Below, piece by piece: positions 49,088-57,329 of a stretch of 64,000 nt of DNA (positions within the stretch are counted from its first letter, which is position 1; the number at the start of each line of letters is the position of its first letter). Source of the stretch: Caulobacterales bacterium (GTDB lineage: Bacteria > Pseudomonadota > Alphaproteobacteria > Caulobacterales > Aquidulcibacteraceae); contig JAFLCU010000002.1 in the NCBI GenBank assembly GCA_017303355.1, positions 119,501-183,500 on the forward strand, written 5' to 3'. A program made the translations under genes and the position numbers. The notes under the pieces are model-generated. The model was given only the letters and a program-made list of their open reading frames with translations. It was not told the origin of the DNA and searched no databases.

Positions 49088-50087
49088 CATCCGGCGGAAC
49101 GCGATTGACATAGATGCCGGTGCCGCCGCCGCGCACGCGCGCGCGGATGGCGCGTAGCGCGCTGCGCACCGCGCCAAGCGGCGTACGATCCCACGCTGTC
49201 ACCATCACGGTTTTGTCGGAAAGCCGTGCGACGACGGGCGTGTCGGCATTGTTGATCGCCGGGGCGCAATCGAGAACGACGAGATCGTAGGTCTCTCTCG
49301 CGCGCGCGATCAGCATCGGCAAATCCTGCGCGCTGGCCAGATTGCGCCACGCATTGCTGCGTCGCGCCGCCGGAAGGAAATGCAGGCCTGTCTCTTCTTC
49401 CTCGTCGATATAGTCCTGCCAGTGATGGATATTGTTGCAGGCTTCGAGCACGCCTTCATCGGGGTCGAAGCCCAGTGCGCGCGTGAGTGCACGGTGGCGC
49501 AGGTCGCAATCGATCACCAGAACCTGTCGGCCTTGCTGCACGGCGCTGACGGCGGCGCAGAGTGCGGCCGTCGTGGCGCCGTCGCCGGGCAATGAGCCAA
49601 CGAAGGCGACGACGCTGCCATTCGGTAGTGCGCCCTGAAGGTCACGGAACGCGGTGGAGAAGGACGCGGCGGGATTGAACGCCAGCAAGCCGAGCGGCGA
49701 ACGCCGATCCGGCGGTAACGCGCGAAGCAAACGCGGCGGCAGCTCGGGCGCCGCGCCGAGGACAGGATAGGGCAGACGCTTGCGGAAATCCGCGAAGCCA
49801 ACTGCTTCGCGCCAGGCTTCCCGGGCGCCGGCCAGGAGCAGCCCAATGAGGAGTCCCGCGCCCGCGCCGTAATACGGCGCCCAGGACGCTGGCATGAGAT
49901 AGGCCTGTAAAAAGCCCGCCGCCGCGCCCAGCAGGGTGAGCCCCACAACAACGCCCCATTGCCGCGCCGCCGCGCGCGCCAAGCGCGGGCCGGCCAAACT
50001 CGGCGTCGTCTTCGGCGCGCGCCGCCGCCGGTTCGGCCGCCGATCCGCGAATTCCAGAGCCGCATCTGACGCTGTATGGGGCGACAT
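49059..50087 (-). CDS. CpsD/HfsB-like P-loop protein of polysaccharide export, Walker A degenerate
   Basis: 342 residues. Two transmembrane helices (about 44-63 and 70-88), then a tyrosine-autokinase-type P-loop domain. Where BY-kinases have GxGKTT, this protein reads GSLPGDGATT (164-173): the invariant Lys is Ala171. Walker A' (LVIDCDLR, 190-197) and Walker B (DLVVLDCAP, 268-276) remain. The C-terminus ends ARFGRLRGD, with no tyrosine cluster. It therefore looks like a pseudokinase regulator of polysaccharide chain length, similar in position to HfsB of Caulobacter, not an active kinase. Confidence 0.82.
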   Translation of the reverse strand: MSPHTASDAALEFADRRPNRRRRAPKTTPSLAGPRLARAAARQWGVVVGLTLLGAAAGFLQAYLMPASWAPYYGAGAGLLIGLLLAGAREAWREAVGFADFRKRLPYPVLGAAPELPPRLLRALPPDRRSPLGLLAFNPAASFSTAFRDLQGALPNGSVVAFVGSLPGDGATTAALCAAVSAVQQGRQVLVIDCDLRHRALTRALGFDPDEGVLEACNNIHHWQDYIDEEEETGLHFLPAARRSNAWRNLASAQDLPMLIARARETYDLVVLDCAPAINNADTPVVARLSDKTVMVTAWDRTPLGAVRSALRAIRARVRGGGTGIYVNRVPPDARFGRLRGD

Positions 50088-50319
50088 CGAAGGACTGGTT
50101 CCGCCTCAAGCCGTTGGTCGAAATGGTGGCGAATATTCTAGCGCCAGCGGCGAGTCGTTGTGATGCGTCGCCTGGACACATTCGCAGCCGGCTGCTGGCG
50201 CTGCAATGGGCAATACGCGCAAACTCATTTGGTTCCACCCAACCCCAAGCTAGCGCTAGATCGGGTTCTGGCGGACCGTTTGCAACGCTTTGAGGCGCCG
50301 ACGAGGGGCGCTCGCCACG

Positions 50320-51207
50320 ATGGCGAACCGCTCGTTGGGCAAGGGGTATGGTGTGCCGGTGCAGTACGTTTTGACCGCCTCGTGCCAGGACGGCACCGGC
50401 ATCGTCGCCGCCGTGACGACGTTGCTGGCGGCGCAGGGCTGCTTCATCGACCGCACCCGCTCCTTTGGCGACCCAGATACGGGGCGCTTTTTTCTGCGTA
50501 TCGAATTTCACCCCACGGTTGCGGGCTTTTCGATCGAGGAGTTCGTGCGCCGGTTTGGCGAGGTGGGTGAGCGCTTCGGCATGGATTGGCGCTGCCTGCC
50601 GAAGGACCGCAAGCTCAAGACGTTGATCTTGGTCTCAAAATTCGACCATTGCGCCAATGCGCTGCTTTACGCCGCGCGTGTCGGCGAATTGCCGATCGAG
50701 CCGGTGGCGATCCTTTCCAATCACGCCGATTTGCAGGGGCCGTTGGCGCACTGGAACACCCCATTTCACGTTGCCCCGGTGACGCTGGAGACGAAGCCTC
50801 AGGCCGAGGCGCGCATGTTCGATTTGATCGAGCAGACCGGCGCCGAACTCGTGGTGCTCGCGCGTTATATGCAGGTGCTGAGCGAGGAAGCGAGCGAGCG
50901 TCTGGCTGGCGCCTGCATCAATATTCACCACTCGTTTTTACCAAGCTTCAAGGGCGCCAAGCCGTATCACCAAGCGCATGCGCGTGGCGTGAAGATCATT
51001 GGCGCCAGCGCGCACTACGTGACCAGCGATTTGGACGAAGGCCCGATCATCGCGCAGGCGATCGAGCCGGTGGACCACAATTTCAGTGTCCAGGACCTCG
51101 TTGTGCTGGGGCGTCATCTTGAATCCGCCGCGCTCGTACGCGCGGTGAAGGCGCATGCTGAGCGGCGCGTGTTCATAAACGGCCGCAAAACAGTCGTCCT
51201 CGCTTAA
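50320..51207 (+). CDS. purU: Formyltetrahydrofolate deformylase
   Basis: About 295 residues from ATG 50320; a GTG at 50353 with AAGGGG six bases upstream is an attractive alternative and fits family starts ending in QYVLTxSCxD. N-terminal ACT domain (YVLTASCQDGTGIVAAVTTLLAAQGCFIDRTRSFGD). C-terminal formyltransferase fold: ILVSKFDHCANALLYA, PVAILSNHADLQG, VVLARYMQVLSEE, and NIHHSFLPSFKGAKPYHQAHARGVKIIGASAHYVTSDLDEGPII with the catalytic Asn/His/Asp set. It releases formate from 10-formyl-THF. Metabolic gene lodged inside the polysaccharide region. Confidence 0.93.
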   Translation: MANRSLGKGYGVPVQYVLTASCQDGTGIVAAVTTLLAAQGCFIDRTRSFGDPDTGRFFLRIEFHPTVAGFSIEEFVRRFGEVGERFGMDWRCLPKDRKLKTLILVSKFDHCANALLYAARVGELPIEPVAILSNHADLQGPLAHWNTPFHVAPVTLETKPQAEARMFDLIEQTGAELVVLARYMQVLSEEASERLAGACINIHHSFLPSFKGAKPYHQAHARGVKIIGASAHYVTSDLDEGPIIAQAIEPVDHNFSVQDLVVLGRHLESAALVRAVKAHAERRVFINGRKTVVLA

Positions 51208-52319
51208 GCGGCGGCGGCTTGCTCTCGCGGCGGCTCCATATCAAGCGCGATAAGAAACGCGTCAGCAGCGTTCGCGACGGAGAATTCCCTCGCGCGTGCT
51301 TTCTGCGTTTCTGAATCATGCGGGGTCGCCAGCGTCTCTCGCACCGCACGCGACATGGCTTGCGCGTCGCCCACCGGTACGAGTTTTCCGTATCGCCCAT
51401 TATCTAAAATCTCACGCGGCGCAGTTGGGCAATCGGTGGAAACGATTGGCAGACCCAGCGACATCGCCTCAACGATGGCGATGCCGAACGATTCCGTGAT
51501 CGAGCTGGATATGAACACATCCGCGCGCGCCAGCAGATTGGCGGGATTGTCGATCCTTCCCGCGAAAATCACGCGCTCGCCAAGGCCAAAGCCTGTCGCG
51601 GCCAATTCAAGCGTGTTGCGCTCTTCGCCTTCTCCAATGAGCAGCAATGAGCCGCCATTGCCGCGCGCGAAGGCCTGAAACGCACGCAACAGCGTCGTGT
51701 AGTCCTTTGCCGCCGTCAGTCGGCCGAGCGAGGCGACGCAAGGTGATTTTATGCGCGCCGCGATCGCGGTTTCGCGCGGGGAGAGGTCGCCCGTCGCCGG
51801 CGGCGGGACGGGATTATAGACGAACCTCGCATTGATCTTGTTGGGCGCGCAAAGTGCGACCGCATCTTCCGCCGCGCCGCGCGACACGCAAATCAGTCTA
51901 TCGCACGCGCCGTAAAGCGCGCGAATGGCTTGCGTCTCCATCTTGCCGCGCGGGCCGCGCGCCGCGCGCATGGCCGAGAGCACGGCGTGTTCCCAGCCGA
52001 TCAAGGGCGTGCGGATCAAGCCAAGGCGTTTCATCAACGCGGCGGTCAGGATGTTGTGCGTCATCACCGCGACAAGCACGTCGGGCGCTTCCTCTTTCAC
52101 CGCACGCGCGAGTTTCGCGCCGGCCAGCGCGGTGCGCTTTGCGTCGAGATAGCGGATCGGAAACGCCGCCGCATAGGCTGGCTCAAGCGGACCGCCGCGA
52201 CGGTCAACGATGAAGCGAATGTCGTAGCCGCGACCTTGCAGCTCCTGCGCCATCCACAGCGTGGATTTTTCCGCCCCGCCAACGGCGAGGAAAGGCATGT
52301 AAAACGCTATGCGCTTCAT
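51204..52319 (-). CDS. GT4-family glycosyltransferase
   Basis: 371 residues from ATG 52319, which overlaps the stop of the polymerase gene by four bases. N-terminal MKRIAFYMPFLAVGGAEKSTLWMAQELQGRGYDIRFIVD is the usual GT4 acceptor-domain start. GRLTAAKDYTTLLRAFQAF, VIFAGRIDNPANLLARADVFISSSITESFGIAIVEAMSLGLPIVSTDCPTAPREIL gives the E-x7-E donor site. Probably adds one sugar to a repeat unit or carrier-linked intermediate. It ends four bases from the purU stop on the other strand. Confidence 0.9.
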   Translation of the reverse strand: MKRIAFYMPFLAVGGAEKSTLWMAQELQGRGYDIRFIVDRRGGPLEPAYAAAFPIRYLDAKRTALAGAKLARAVKEEAPDVLVAVMTHNILTAALMKRLGLIRTPLIGWEHAVLSAMRAARGPRGKMETQAIRALYGACDRLICVSRGAAEDAVALCAPNKINARFVYNPVPPPATGDLSPRETAIAARIKSPCVASLGRLTAAKDYTTLLRAFQAFARGNGGSLLLIGEGEERNTLELAATGFGLGERVIFAGRIDNPANLLARADVFISSSITESFGIAIVEAMSLGLPIVSTDCPTAPREILDNGRYGKLVPVGDAQAMSRAVRETLATPHDSETQKARAREFSVANAADAFLIALDMEPPREQAAAA

Positions 52320-53686
52320 GGCGAAGGATCCGGCGCAAGCGGCGGCGTTTGCGGTGGCGGCGCGACAGGCGCAACGCGCTTGCGCGTGCGCGTGCGGGGC
52401 GGAAGCGTCGGCCGCGGGCGGCGGGCATTGCGCGCCGGCGCTGACGACGTTTGCAGCATGGGCGCCGCGCAAATCAACGCCAACACCAGGCTGAGCGCCT
52501 GCGATTTCACGTTCAGCACGTTGTTCGTATTGGCGATGAGGATGAAGCCGATCGCGGCCAGGAGTACGCCGCGCCGGCGCCGCGCGCTTTCGCCTATGGC
52601 GTAAAGAATCGAACCGAAAAGGATGACCATCACGATCAAGCCGAATTGGAAGATCATCATCACGATCGGGCTTTCGATCGCGGAATTGCGCAAGAAGACG
52701 CGGCTCAACATGTTGAGCTTTTCAATGTCGCTGCCGAACAGCAATTCGCCCAACGACAGGTACTGCAATACGCCAAAGATATCGATGCGCGTCATGGCGC
52801 TCTTGTCCATGAGCTTTTCTTGCAGGCGATAGGTAAGCGAATCTAGTGCGCCAGAGGCAAGAATGATGGGTGCGATCAACAGCACGGCGAAGACGCCGAC
52901 CATAACCATGCCGGCTTGTTTGCCGCCGCGTCGTGCTTCCCGACGCATCAAATTGATAAAGGCAATCGCGAAGATCACGCAGCTGACCAAGGTCGCGGCG
53001 CGCGCGCCGCTGATGAATACGCCCACCAGAAAAAACATCATCGTGCCGATGGTGATGATGAACGGCCAGCGTAGGCTGGGAATGCACATCATCACTGTCG
53101 CGGTGATCAACCCGTTGTCGAGCGGGTGATCGAACAGTCCCGTCGGGCGGAAGGTCTCTTCCCGGTATCGGAAAGGCAGGACGCGATTGTGCGTAACCCA
53201 CTCATAAGCCGAGATCAGCGTGTGCACCGCCAAGCCCGCCACGATGGCCGTGATGATGCGCGCGCGATCCTCCGGTTTGATGCGCGACATCAGCCATGCC
53301 GCGATCGCCCCGCAGAAGATGGAATCGACCAGATAGCCGATCGCATTCATCCGGCCTTGAACGATCGCGGAAAGTGCCGCGACGACAGCCGCCGCACACA
53401 TCACAAGCAGCGGACCGTGCCGACGATAATCTATCAGCGTGGCGACGTTGGAGCGTACGATTTCCCAAGCTGCGGCCGTAAACAGCAGATAGGTGCCGGG
53501 GTGGATTTTGAACGCGATGAAACCGTTCGACGCCGTATATGGCACGAACATGTCCACTACCGCCGCAGGCAGGAAGACGCGCACGAACAAAGCCGCGCCG
53601 AAGAACAGCACGAACTCCGTTTCAAAGGGGCGGCTTTTGGTCCGCAAGGACGTTGCTCTCCACCGTGACGACGGGGCGCTGACCAT
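52316..53686 (-). CDS. VpsF/Wzy-type polysaccharide polymerase or O-antigen ligase
   Basis: 456 residues from ATG 53686. About ten to eleven hydrophobic helices. A large periplasmic loop carries AYEWVTHNRVLPFRYREETFRPTGLFDHPLDNGLITATVMM, similar to the ligase/polymerase motif of VpsF-family proteins. The Pro/Arg-rich cytoplasmic tail (PPRTRTRKRVAPVAPPPQTPPLAPDPSP) is unusual. Probably polymerises undecaprenyl-linked repeats in the periplasm. Coupled to the downstream glycosyltransferase; the methyltransferase gene (53727-54455) lies upstream on the same strand. Confidence 0.82.
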   Translation of the reverse strand: MVSAPSSRWRATSLRTKSRPFETEFVLFFGAALFVRVFLPAAVVDMFVPYTASNGFIAFKIHPGTYLLFTAAAWEIVRSNVATLIDYRRHGPLLVMCAAAVVAALSAIVQGRMNAIGYLVDSIFCGAIAAWLMSRIKPEDRARIITAIVAGLAVHTLISAYEWVTHNRVLPFRYREETFRPTGLFDHPLDNGLITATVMMCIPSLRWPFIITIGTMMFFLVGVFISGARAATLVSCVIFAIAFINLMRREARRGGKQAGMVMVGVFAVLLIAPIILASGALDSLTYRLQEKLMDKSAMTRIDIFGVLQYLSLGELLFGSDIEKLNMLSRVFLRNSAIESPIVMMIFQFGLIVMVILFGSILYAIGESARRRRGVLLAAIGFILIANTNNVLNVKSQALSLVLALICAAPMLQTSSAPARNARRPRPTLPPRTRTRKRVAPVAPPPQTPPLAPDPSP

Positions 53687-53726
53687 AACGGCGCCGTCCG
53701 GTAGGCAATGCAACTAACAAGCCTGG

Positions 53727-54455
53727 TTAAGCAACATTTTTGACGGGCTTTTCCGGTTGTGATCCGGGCGCGCTGTTAGCGTTTGCGGCGCCTTGCTTCC
53801 AGCGTGCGCACCGCGCGATCACTGACATCGGAACGCCCGCTGGCCGCTCCGTCAAAAGCTGCGCGTCGGGGAACATTGCCCGCATGTCGGCTAGCCCCAG
53901 CGGGTTATAATAACGCAGCCGATCCATGGCGTCGGCAAAATCGTGCGATTTGGCTCCGGAGCCCAGCCTTGAGCGGCTCAGCATCCACGCCTGGAGCGGT
54001 TTTGGATACGCCGCGAAAAAGGGTGCGAGTGGGCTCGGAAAATGGGGGTCAACCGGTGAAAATTTGTTTGGCGTTTGAATGAAATAGGAGACGCTGCTCG
54101 CGCTAATTTTTCCCGCGAGCGCCGTTTGTTGCTCGCGGGAACTCAGATGCTCCAGGAAGCTGTTGGAAAAGATCAGATCAAAGGAGCGCAGGTACTCGAT
54201 CGTGACGTCGTTAGCGTCCATGTCTCGATCGTCGATGAGGCCGGAATCGTCGCTGAAGCCTGCGGCGGTGGTGTCGTTCGCGTGGGTGTTGATCAAGGTC
54301 ACGTGTAGGCCGTGCGCGGGGCTCAGCTCGAATGCGCGCCAGAATGGAACCGTGCCGCCAAGGTCAATGATGCGCAGCGGACGGGCTTGCGGAAGAAAGT
54401 CTTCAAAAAGTCGCCGCCGCCGCGCGCGCGTCCATTGCCGCAATTTACTGATCAT
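53727..54455 (-). CDS. Class I SAM-dependent methyltransferase
   Basis: 242 residues. PLRIIDLGGTVPFWRAF contains an acidic-Gly motif I (DLGG); LHVTLINTHANDTT motif II; FDLIFSNSFLEHLSSREQQTALAGKI motif IV with the 'FSNSFLEH' pattern of O-antigen/polysaccharide methyltransferases. SYFIQTPNKFSPVDPHFP is typical of glycan-locus members. It likely methylates a sugar or an end residue. First gene of the 53727-51204 minus-strand operon. Confidence 0.82.
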   Translation of the reverse strand: MISKLRQWTRARRRRLFEDFLPQARPLRIIDLGGTVPFWRAFELSPAHGLHVTLINTHANDTTAAGFSDDSGLIDDRDMDANDVTIEYLRSFDLIFSNSFLEHLSSREQQTALAGKISASSVSYFIQTPNKFSPVDPHFPSPLAPFFAAYPKPLQAWMLSRSRLGSGAKSHDFADAMDRLRYYNPLGLADMRAMFPDAQLLTERPAGVPMSVIARCARWKQGAANANSAPGSQPEKPVKNVA

Positions 54456-54559
54456 CGCTGGGTCCCCGCCGGTGTAAAAATAGTATTAATCGTTGGTAAT
54501 TTTCTCCAATCGCACGAATACTTGCGAGTTAACCAACCTACACTGAGCGCAGGATAAAG

Positions 54560-54568
54560 TTATCCACA
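54560..54568 (+). other. Perfect DnaA-box-like nonamer
   Basis: TTATCCACA, the E. coli-type DnaA consensus, lies in an AT-rich intergenic strip (54480-54590). It is a single copy without flanking boxes, so it is more likely a chance or regulatory site than an origin. The surrounding AT-rich DNA holds the divergent promoters of the methyltransferase and beta-propeller genes. Confidence 0.35.
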
Positions 54569-54613
54569 AATCAATTTTTCAGTAACATTTGACGGTTGCC
54601 TCGTGCGGATGTG

Positions 54614-54674
54614 GCGGGTGAACCCTCGCCCGCATGAGACTTGCAGCCTTTGGCCCACCCCGGCATGAGCCGGG
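54614..54674 (+). promoter_or_regulatory. Leader with two hairpins before the beta-propeller gene
   Basis: Hairpin 1: gcgggtg (54614-54620) / cgcccgc (54627-54633), one G-T pair, six-base loop. Hairpin 2: cccggc-atga-gccggg (54659-54674), a perfect six-base stem. Both lie 60-120 bases upstream of the ATG at 54737. They may affect expression or be parts of a terminator for an unseen transcript. No ligand-binding riboswitch class was recognised. Confidence 0.35.
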
Positions 54675-54736
54675 CAGGAAGTTCTTGGCTTGGCACGTTC
54701 TGCCCTCCGAAACCGGCGCTCTAAGGCGTACGGGCG

Positions 54737-56194
54737 ATGAAGATCGCGATGCTGGCGGCCCGTGGCGGCGTCTGGGCGTGGCAAGCCGCGCTGGCGGATA
54801 CGCTTGCCTCCAAGCACAGCGTCCGGCGCTTTTCGGCCCAGGCCGCGCGCCCGCCGGTTTTGATGCGCGCGCTGCTGGCGCTTGAGGCGCGTGTGTTCGG
54901 GCGCTCGAAGCTCGCGGCGATGTCCGTCTGGCAGGGGGAGCAGGCGCCGATCGATCCCACCGCGTTCGACTTGATCATCGATCTAACGGGCAGCGGCGCC
55001 TTGCCTGGAGCACTGATGCTTCACTACGATGGTCACGCCAAGGAGTCCTTTCTCTGGGGGCGCCTGCTTCGCAAGCAATTGCCCCTGATCGACGTGCGCA
55101 GGAGCGACGATGTGCTCGCTGCATCTTTCGTCGCGATCGAGGATCAAAGCGTGCTTACGCGCAGCCTCGGCTTTGCATTCGCGCGCGCGCGCACGCTAGT
55201 TGAGCGCGCCGTGGAGATCATCGCCGGGATGCGCGCACGCGCGCCTTTGCCTGAACCGTCCAACTTGCCGCCTGCGCCATACGGCGACGTCGCGCTTGCA
55301 TCTTTCGCGCTCGCGCGCATTGGCTCTTCGTTCATGGCTCTATTGCGCAAGCGCGGGCACTGGATCGTGGCGCTGCGACGCGGCGCCGGCGATTTCACAT
55401 ATGCGCCGGCGCGCGCAGGCCATTTCCTCGCTGATCCGCTTCTGTTTGAACATCAAGGGCGCGCCTTTCTTTTTGTCGAGGATTTAGATTATGCGGACAA
55501 CAAGGGTCGCATCACGGCTGCCGAACTGAACGACAGCGCGCCTCAATTCGAGATGGCGCTTGAGGAGCCGCACCACCTCTCATATCCGTTTGTCTTCTCT
55601 CAGGAAGACGATGTGTACCTGATGCCGGAATGCGTTGGCGCGCGAAAGCAGGTGATTTATCGCGCGATCGATTTCCCGTCGAAATGGACGCATCATAGCG
55701 ACATCTTCGATGGCATGGCGACGTGCGACGCCACGATCGTGGAGCATGGTGGGCGGTTCTGGATGTTCTGCACGCAGCCCGCGCCAATTGGTTCGAGCTG
55801 GGATGAGCTTAGCATCTATCATAGCGAGAGTCCGTTAGGGCCCTGGCGGCCGCATGTGCTCAACCCTGTCAAGTCGGACGCGCGCGGTAGCAGGCCGGGT
55901 GGCCGCATGCGCGTGCACAATCGCCGCTTGTTCAGACCTGCTCAGGATTGCAGCGCGGGCTACGGCTCCAAGCTTGCCTGGTATGAGGTGACGGAGTTGA
56001 CGCCCTCTACATTTGCCGAAGTGCGCATTGAGACGTGGTCGCCTGAAACATGCGGCGCGTTCACGGGGTTGCACACTTACGATCGGGCGGGCGATTGGGA
56101 AGTTATCGACCTCAAGATGGACCGGCCGCGCAAGGGTGCGGTTCGGCCCCGCTTCACGCCAAATCACAATTTGAAGGCGCCCGATGGCCCGTAA
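54737..56194 (+). CDS. GINT1-type beta-propeller protein with Rossmann-like N-terminal domain
   Basis: 485 residues. Residues 1-about 180 form a Rossmann-like domain (MKIAMLAARGGVWAWQAALADTL, FDLIIDLTGSG) resembling formyltransferase-type N-domains seen in front of this propeller. The rest is the propeller of the glucosamine-inositolphosphorylceramide transferase type: HFLADPLLFEHQGRAFLFVEDLDYADNKGRITAAEL, EPHHLSYPFVFSQEDDVYLMPECVGARKQVIYRAIDFPSKW, YHSESPLGPWRPHVLNPVKSDARGSRPGGRM. Found in capsule loci; glycosyl-modifying function inferred. The next gene overlaps by 11 bases. Confidence 0.75.
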   Translation: MKIAMLAARGGVWAWQAALADTLASKHSVRRFSAQAARPPVLMRALLALEARVFGRSKLAAMSVWQGEQAPIDPTAFDLIIDLTGSGALPGALMLHYDGHAKESFLWGRLLRKQLPLIDVRRSDDVLAASFVAIEDQSVLTRSLGFAFARARTLVERAVEIIAGMRARAPLPEPSNLPPAPYGDVALASFALARIGSSFMALLRKRGHWIVALRRGAGDFTYAPARAGHFLADPLLFEHQGRAFLFVEDLDYADNKGRITAAELNDSAPQFEMALEEPHHLSYPFVFSQEDDVYLMPECVGARKQVIYRAIDFPSKWTHHSDIFDGMATCDATIVEHGGRFWMFCTQPAPIGSSWDELSIYHSESPLGPWRPHVLNPVKSDARGSRPGGRMRVHNRRLFRPAQDCSAGYGSKLAWYEVTELTPSTFAEVRIETWSPETCGAFTGLHTYDRAGDWEVIDLKMDRPRKGAVRPRFTPNHNLKAPDGP

Positions 56195-57329
56195 GGACAC
56201 TCAACGCAAACCGCGTGGCAAACCGCGTGTTTTATGCGTCGTTCCGCGTGGCTTGGAAGGGCGCGGCGGCATCGAGCGTGCGTTTCGCTACATCGCAAAC
56301 CATGATGACGCGCCAGCGGATTTTACCTTCCTGGCAACGCGTGGCGATGGTTCTCGGCTTGGCTCGCTGCTCATTTTCGCGAATGCGTTGATGCGATTCA
56401 CTTGGATCGCGATGACACGGCAAGCGGATGTCGCGCACATCAACCTGTCGCTGCGCGCCAGCGCCTATCGCAAGGCCATGCTTTGGGGTGTCGCCAAGAT
56501 ATTTGGCCTGCCTGTGATTTTTCACTATCACGGCGGTGGTTTTGACGCGCGCGTGCATGAGAAAAAGCTCTGGATCGCCGTCACGAAATTCATATTGCGT
56601 CGCGCCGAAGGCGTGATCGCGCTGGGCGAGCGCTGGCGTCAGGTGTTTGTCGATGAGGTTGGCGTTCGCCCTGAGCGCGTCTTCGTGATCTACAACGCCG
56701 TGCCGGATTTCGTTCAGAGTCGCGATCTCACGCGGCCGGTTGATCGCCCGTTGACGATTTTTTTCGCCGGTGAGATCGGCGCGCGTAAGGGCGTGGATGT
56801 TCTCGTCGCCGCGTTGGCGCAGGTGCGTGAGAATATTGATTGGCGCTGCACGATTGCCGGTAATGGCGATGTGTCGCCGTTCCGCGAAACGCTTGAACGT
56901 GCCGGCATCGCCGCTCGCGTAACGTTTCCGGGCTGGTTGGGCATGGACGATATTCACGCGCATATGCTGAATGCGGATATTTTGACGCTGCCGTCGCGCA
57001 GCGAGGCGCTGCCTATTTCTTTGATCGAAGGTGCGGCTGCCGGCGCCGCGCTGGTTTGCACGGGCGTGGGCGCATCAGCGGAAATCGCGGAAAACAGCGT
57101 GAGCGGCTACGTTTTGGCGATCGAGCCTGAAGCGTTCGCGCGCGCGTTCACGGAATTGGCGCAAGATCGCGTCAAGCTCGCGGCCATGCAAAGCGCCGCG
57201 CGAGAGCGCTATCTTGATCGCTTCACGTTCGCGCGCATGCTGGAGCGCCTAAGCGCGGCTTACGCCGTAGTGCTGGACGCCAAGGCTGACGGCGCGGGCG
57301 CAGCTTCGCGACCAAGCGCGGTGGCGTAG
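56184..57329 (+). CDS. GT4-family glycosyltransferase
   Basis: 381 residues. A basic N-terminus precedes PRVLCVVPRGLEGRGGIERAFRYIAN (acceptor domain). HINLSLRASAYRKAMLWGVAKIFGLPVIFHYHGGG, FFAGEIGARKGVDVLVAALAQV and MLNADILTLPSRSEALPISLIEGAAAGAALVCTGVGASAEI carry the donor-domain signature. Start at ATG 56184 overlaps the propeller gene by 11 bases, suggesting coupling. It also overlaps the converging glycosyltransferase at 57260-58504 by 70 bases. Confidence 0.9.
   Translation: MARKDTQRKPRGKPRVLCVVPRGLEGRGGIERAFRYIANHDDAPADFTFLATRGDGSRLGSLLIFANALMRFTWIAMTRQADVAHINLSLRASAYRKAMLWGVAKIFGLPVIFHYHGGGFDARVHEKKLWIAVTKFILRRAEGVIALGERWRQVFVDEVGVRPERVFVIYNAVPDFVQSRDLTRPVDRPLTIFFAGEIGARKGVDVLVAALAQVRENIDWRCTIAGNGDVSPFRETLERAGIAARVTFPGWLGMDDIHAHMLNADILTLPSRSEALPISLIEGAAAGAALVCTGVGASAEIAENSVSGYVLAIEPEAFARAFTELAQDRVKLAAMQSAARERYLDRFTFARMLERLSAAYAVVLDAKADGAGAASRPSAVA

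Noticed and set aside
54482..54497. Possible CtrA site (TTAA-N7-TTAA) in the AT-rich strip
   Set aside because: The second half reads TAAT rather than TTAA, so it does not meet the motif.
54560..54568. Replication origin
   Set aside because: Only one DnaA-type nonamer is present, without further boxes, an AT-rich unwinding cluster or replication genes.
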